Of a stretch of 64,000 nt of DNA, positions 62,501-64,000 are shown piece after piece. Every line of letters starts with the position of its first letter. Positions within the stretch are counted from its first letter, which is position 1. The notes below the pieces were generated by a model that saw only the letters and a program-made list of their open reading frames with translations, had not been told where the DNA came from and did not search any database. The DNA is from Lingula anatina (lineage: Eukaryota > Brachiopoda > Lingulata > Lingulida > Lingulidae). The stretch lies in assembly GCF_001039355.2 (NCBI RefSeq), contig NW_019775945.1:63125-127124 (forward strand), read 5' to 3'. The translations under genes and the position numbers were made by a program.

Positions 62501-64000
62501 CCTGGCTTTACAATATAAGTATCGATTAAAGAAAACTTCTTTTATGTGATAACCCACTGGGTGACTAACGTACACAGAGTATTAATGGCTTGGTTGATTA
62601 ATTAATTAGTAAAGACTATTGTTTTTGCTCTCCTACCCCTCAGGTTCTTGGTCAAACCCAGGACCACCGCCACCGTGTGTTGGTGGCTGCCGCCAAGAAC
62701 ATCAAGAACTGGTTTGTGAAGGTGAAGAAGATCAAGGCCATCTACCACACCCTGAACATGTTTAACCTGGACGTCACCCAGAAGTGTCTGATTGCTGAGT
62801 GCTGGTGTCCAGTGGCTGAACTGGACAAGATACAGCTGGCCCTCAGGAGGGGCACTGTAAGTGTTACACAGACACTGGATTATATATAGTGCAGGATTTA
62901 TGTGAATCTCTTGTGGAATTCAGCCTGAGCCTTTAATGAAGTGTTATGTAGCCATGATTGTATTCATGTGATTATGTGTAAATCGATTGTGTGATTTTGT
63001 CTTTGCCTGTAAGTGATATGCTGTCACTAATAATGATGATTTATTTTGTTAAAAGTGGCACTGCTCATGTCTCAGTGCCTCATGTGTGATATAAGACATG
63101 TTGAAACAAAGGTTTGAATTAAAAGATAATGCTTTTAAGAGTTAAGATTTAGATTTCAGAATATTTCCTATGAAGAAGAAAAGTTATCAAGTTTTCTGAG
63201 CCAACAGCTCAAAAAATCAAAAAAGAAAAATGACAAAAACGAGTAAATAAATGGCACAGAGACGGCCAAGGCCTATATTCTTTACCTCATCCGCATATTA
63301 CATTGAGAGCTATCACAGTTTGCTTAAACTGAGCTCTTAATTGTTTGTATTTGTGGCACCTCAGGACCGCAGTGGCAGCAGTGTTCCATCTATCCTGAAC
63401 CGTATGACCACCAAGGAGGCGCCTCCCACCTACCACAAGACCAACAAGTTCACTGGCGCCTTTCAGAGCATCATTGATGCCTATGGTGTGAACACATACG
63501 GGGAGATGAACCCAAGTATGTATTCACTGAAATCTAATATATCTATTATGTAATAAAGGCATGTTATGTAATATTAAATCTCACCATTATATTGTTCACC
63601 ACCTTCTCATGTTTAAATTCAATACTAAAAATAGATGGAATGATAATCATAAACATGCTTATGACAATCATTATGACAATAATAATTACAATAAGGCCAG
63701 TGAGGGTAATAATCAATTATATTCCTGTTATTATTGTTTAGGGATGCAAGTTTTGACTTCTTTGTTTTCTTCTTAACATTTTTCAGTTAATTTTATCACC
63801 ATCACTTTCCTTTTCCTTTTCTCTCATGTTTGGAGATGCAGGCCGTGGATTGTTTACGTTCTTGTCTTTTATTTCAGCTCCGTATACCATCATCACCTTC
63901 CCCTTTCTGTTCTCTCTCATGTTTGGAGACGCAGGTCACGGGTTCGTTATGTTCCTGTTTGCCCTGGTTCTCGTCATCAAGGAGAAACAGATCATGGCCT
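51711..64000 (+). CDS. ATP6V0A1: V-type proton ATPase 116 kDa subunit a, partial (runs off right edge)
   Basis: Exons: 51711-51827, 52162-52240, 52476-52573, 53018-53146, then either 56500-56609 (5A) or 58876-58964 (5B), 59724-59850, 60098-60180, 60387-60480, 60824-61036, 61522-61672, and 63888 to beyond 64000. Exons 7-10 recur at 61918-62000, 62207-62300, 62644-62856 and 63365-63515. Subunit a is the membrane-embedded V0 stator that forms the proton half-channels and targets the pump to organelles. The start [129 protein letters not shown] and [19 protein letters not shown] are all family hallmarks. Only the cytosolic N-terminal domain and the beginning of the membrane domain are present. 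Exon 4 and exon 6 are separated by a 6.6 kb interval holding the alternative cassettes. Confidence 0.95.
53147..56499 (+). other. Intron 4 of the V-ATPase gene, left part
   Basis: Mostly AT-rich non-coding sequence. It contains (CT)n-(CA)n at 54422-54503, (TTTA)n at 55136-55164 and a (GT)n/(AC)n run at about 55663-55690. One short segment at 53651-53700 has a strong acceptor (TGCTTTCTCTGCAG) and the 0-to-2 phase required of an exon-5 cassette, but it encodes only about 17 unremarkable residues. Confidence 0.6.
54422..54503. repeat. (CT)n(CA)n compound microsatellite
   Basis: A CT run followed directly by about 23 CA units, in V-ATPase intron 4. CA-rich and pyrimidine-rich intronic runs can bind splicing regulators (hnRNP L, PTB); whether this matters for the downstream cassette choice is only a possibility. 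Confidence 0.95.
56500..56609 (+). other. V-ATPase alternative exon 5A
   Basis: This 110-nt exon starts in phase 0 after CCTCACCAG and ends in phase 2 before GTGAGG. It encodes [16 protein letters not shown], then [15 protein letters not shown] and QALRLG, which joins smoothly to FVAGVI of exon 6. The sequence is the typical invertebrate form of this linker after FFEE. It is mutually exclusive with 58876-58964: using both would shift the frame. Confidence 0.85.
57672..57728. mobile_element. Degraded end fragment of the same MITE family as 51279-51441
   Basis: GGTCCACTTTAACAGAAAAT, a C run, then TTTTTGAAATTGCTGGTTAC and AGGCG match the right end of the element at 51279-51441 (GGTCCACTTTTTCAG, TTTTGAAATTGCTGGCTAC, GGGCC). 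The left part is missing. Confidence 0.7.
57899..57948. repeat. (TTA)n microsatellite
   Basis: A trinucleotide run with one interruption in the intron between cassettes 5A and 5B of the V-ATPase gene. Confidence 0.95.
58876..58964 (+). other. V-ATPase alternative exon 5B
   Basis: This 89-nt exon starts in phase 0 after TGTTTGGCAG and ends in phase 2 before GTAGGT. It encodes [17 protein letters not shown] and then [13 protein letters not shown], joining FVAGVI of exon 6. It shares the (A/D)EHH start and the L(R/Q)LG end with cassette 5A but differs in between and is seven codons shorter. It has no stop and good splice sites, so it looks functional. Confidence 0.85.
59468..59504. repeat. Poly(T) tract
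   Basis: A nearly pure T run of about 37 bases in the intron between exon 5B and exon 6. It could be the A-tail of a minus-strand retroposed sequence, but no adjoining element is recognised. Confidence 0.9.
60053..61874 (+). repeat. Tandem block copy A: V-ATPase exons 7-10 with introns
   Basis: This 1.82 kb block is nearly identical to 61876-63713. The offset is 1820 bp from exon 7 to exon 9; exon 10 is at 1843 because of a 23 bp insertion in copy B's intron. Encoded residues of the four exons are the same in both copies; coding differences seen are synonymous. Confidence 0.93.
61875..61875. other. Ambiguous base N at the tandem junction
   Basis: The single N sits exactly where block copy A ends (GGTAATAATCA) and block copy B begins (GTCTCTCGTATTCCAG). 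Such a coincidence points to an assembly join rather than a natural sequence. The window's only other N, at 5874, lies in a G-rich stretch of an LMBR1-like intron. Confidence 0.85.
61876..63713 (+). repeat. Tandem block copy B: V-ATPase exons 7-10 with introns
   Basis: Partner of 60053-61874. Its exon 10 joins exon 11 (63888) in the correct phase, so a transcript using only one of the two blocks is intact. Splicing exon 10 of copy A to exon 7 of copy B would be out of phase and reach a TAA within five codons. Confidence 0.93.
63787..63868 (+). pseudogene. Decayed duplicate of V-ATPase exon 11
   Basis: After TTTTTCAG, the sequence ATCACCATCACTTTCC, TTTTCTCTCATGTTTGGAGA, TGCAGGCCGTGGATTG mirrors the start of the true exon 11 (63888 on: ATCATCACCTTCCCC, TTCTCTCTCATGTTTGGAGA, CGCAGGTCACGGG). 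A two-base deletion breaks the frame, the conserved GHG would be GRG, and the copy stops before any donor, merging into the pyrimidine tract of the true acceptor. Confidence 0.75.

Noticed and set aside
1-64000. tRNA, rRNA and other structural RNA genes
   Set aside because: I scanned for B-box-like GGTTCGANNCC and cloverleaf-like patterns and saw none; a covariance-model search would be needed to be certain.

Overview
The window is eukaryotic nuclear DNA from an invertebrate-like animal. It is AT-rich, with many GT-AG introns and abundant microsatellites, small inverted-repeat elements and tandem duplications. All recognisable genes are conserved animal genes. The genome style (long AT-rich introns, intronless tandem UGT genes, heterozygosity-like duplicated blocks) suggests a marine invertebrate, perhaps a lophotrochozoan such as a mollusc or brachiopod, but nothing in the window fixes the phylum. 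Two single N bases (5874 and 61875) show it is an assembled sequence.

Layout, left to right. 1-2770: no firm gene, one minisatellite. 2771-3520 (-): a TMEM169-like two-pass membrane protein. 4768-17618 (+): an LMBR1/LMBR1L-family multipass membrane protein, head-to-head with TMEM169 over a short promoter; 14 coding exons were placed and one short membrane-spanning exon could not be found. 17619-22066: long 3' region with repeats. 22067-33445 (-): a phospholipase D of the PX-PH-HKD type; 24 coding exons splice to an uninterrupted 1215-residue reading frame. 33468-37886: no coding region recognised. 37887-43130 (+): a tandem duplication carrying two intronless UDP-glycosyltransferase genes of 532 residues each. 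43131-47166: no coding region recognised. 47167-50481 (-): an HSPBAP1-like JmjC protein, 7 exons, 568 residues. 51711-64000 (+): the V-ATPase 116 kDa subunit a (ATP6V0A1-like), head-to-head with HSPBAP1 and running off the right edge.

The most interesting signals are local copies of exon and exon-junction sequence. The V-ATPase gene has two interchangeable cassettes (5A at 56500 and 5B at 58876) with identical splice phases that cannot be used together. It also has a 1.8 kb tandem copy of exons 7-10 whose junction falls exactly on an N, and a decayed copy of exon 11. HSPBAP1 carries a decayed copy of its exon 5 in which the third iron-ligand histidine has become aspartate. In two unrelated genes (LMBR1 and PLD) the 5' splice site of an exon has been multiplied into an array of decoy donors in the following intron. 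Both UGT copies lack the histidine and aspartate expected of the catalytic dyad.

The genes do not form a pathway. PLD, V-ATPase subunit a, LMBR1 and UGT all act at membranes, but nothing here shows that they are co-regulated beyond the two divergent gene pairs.
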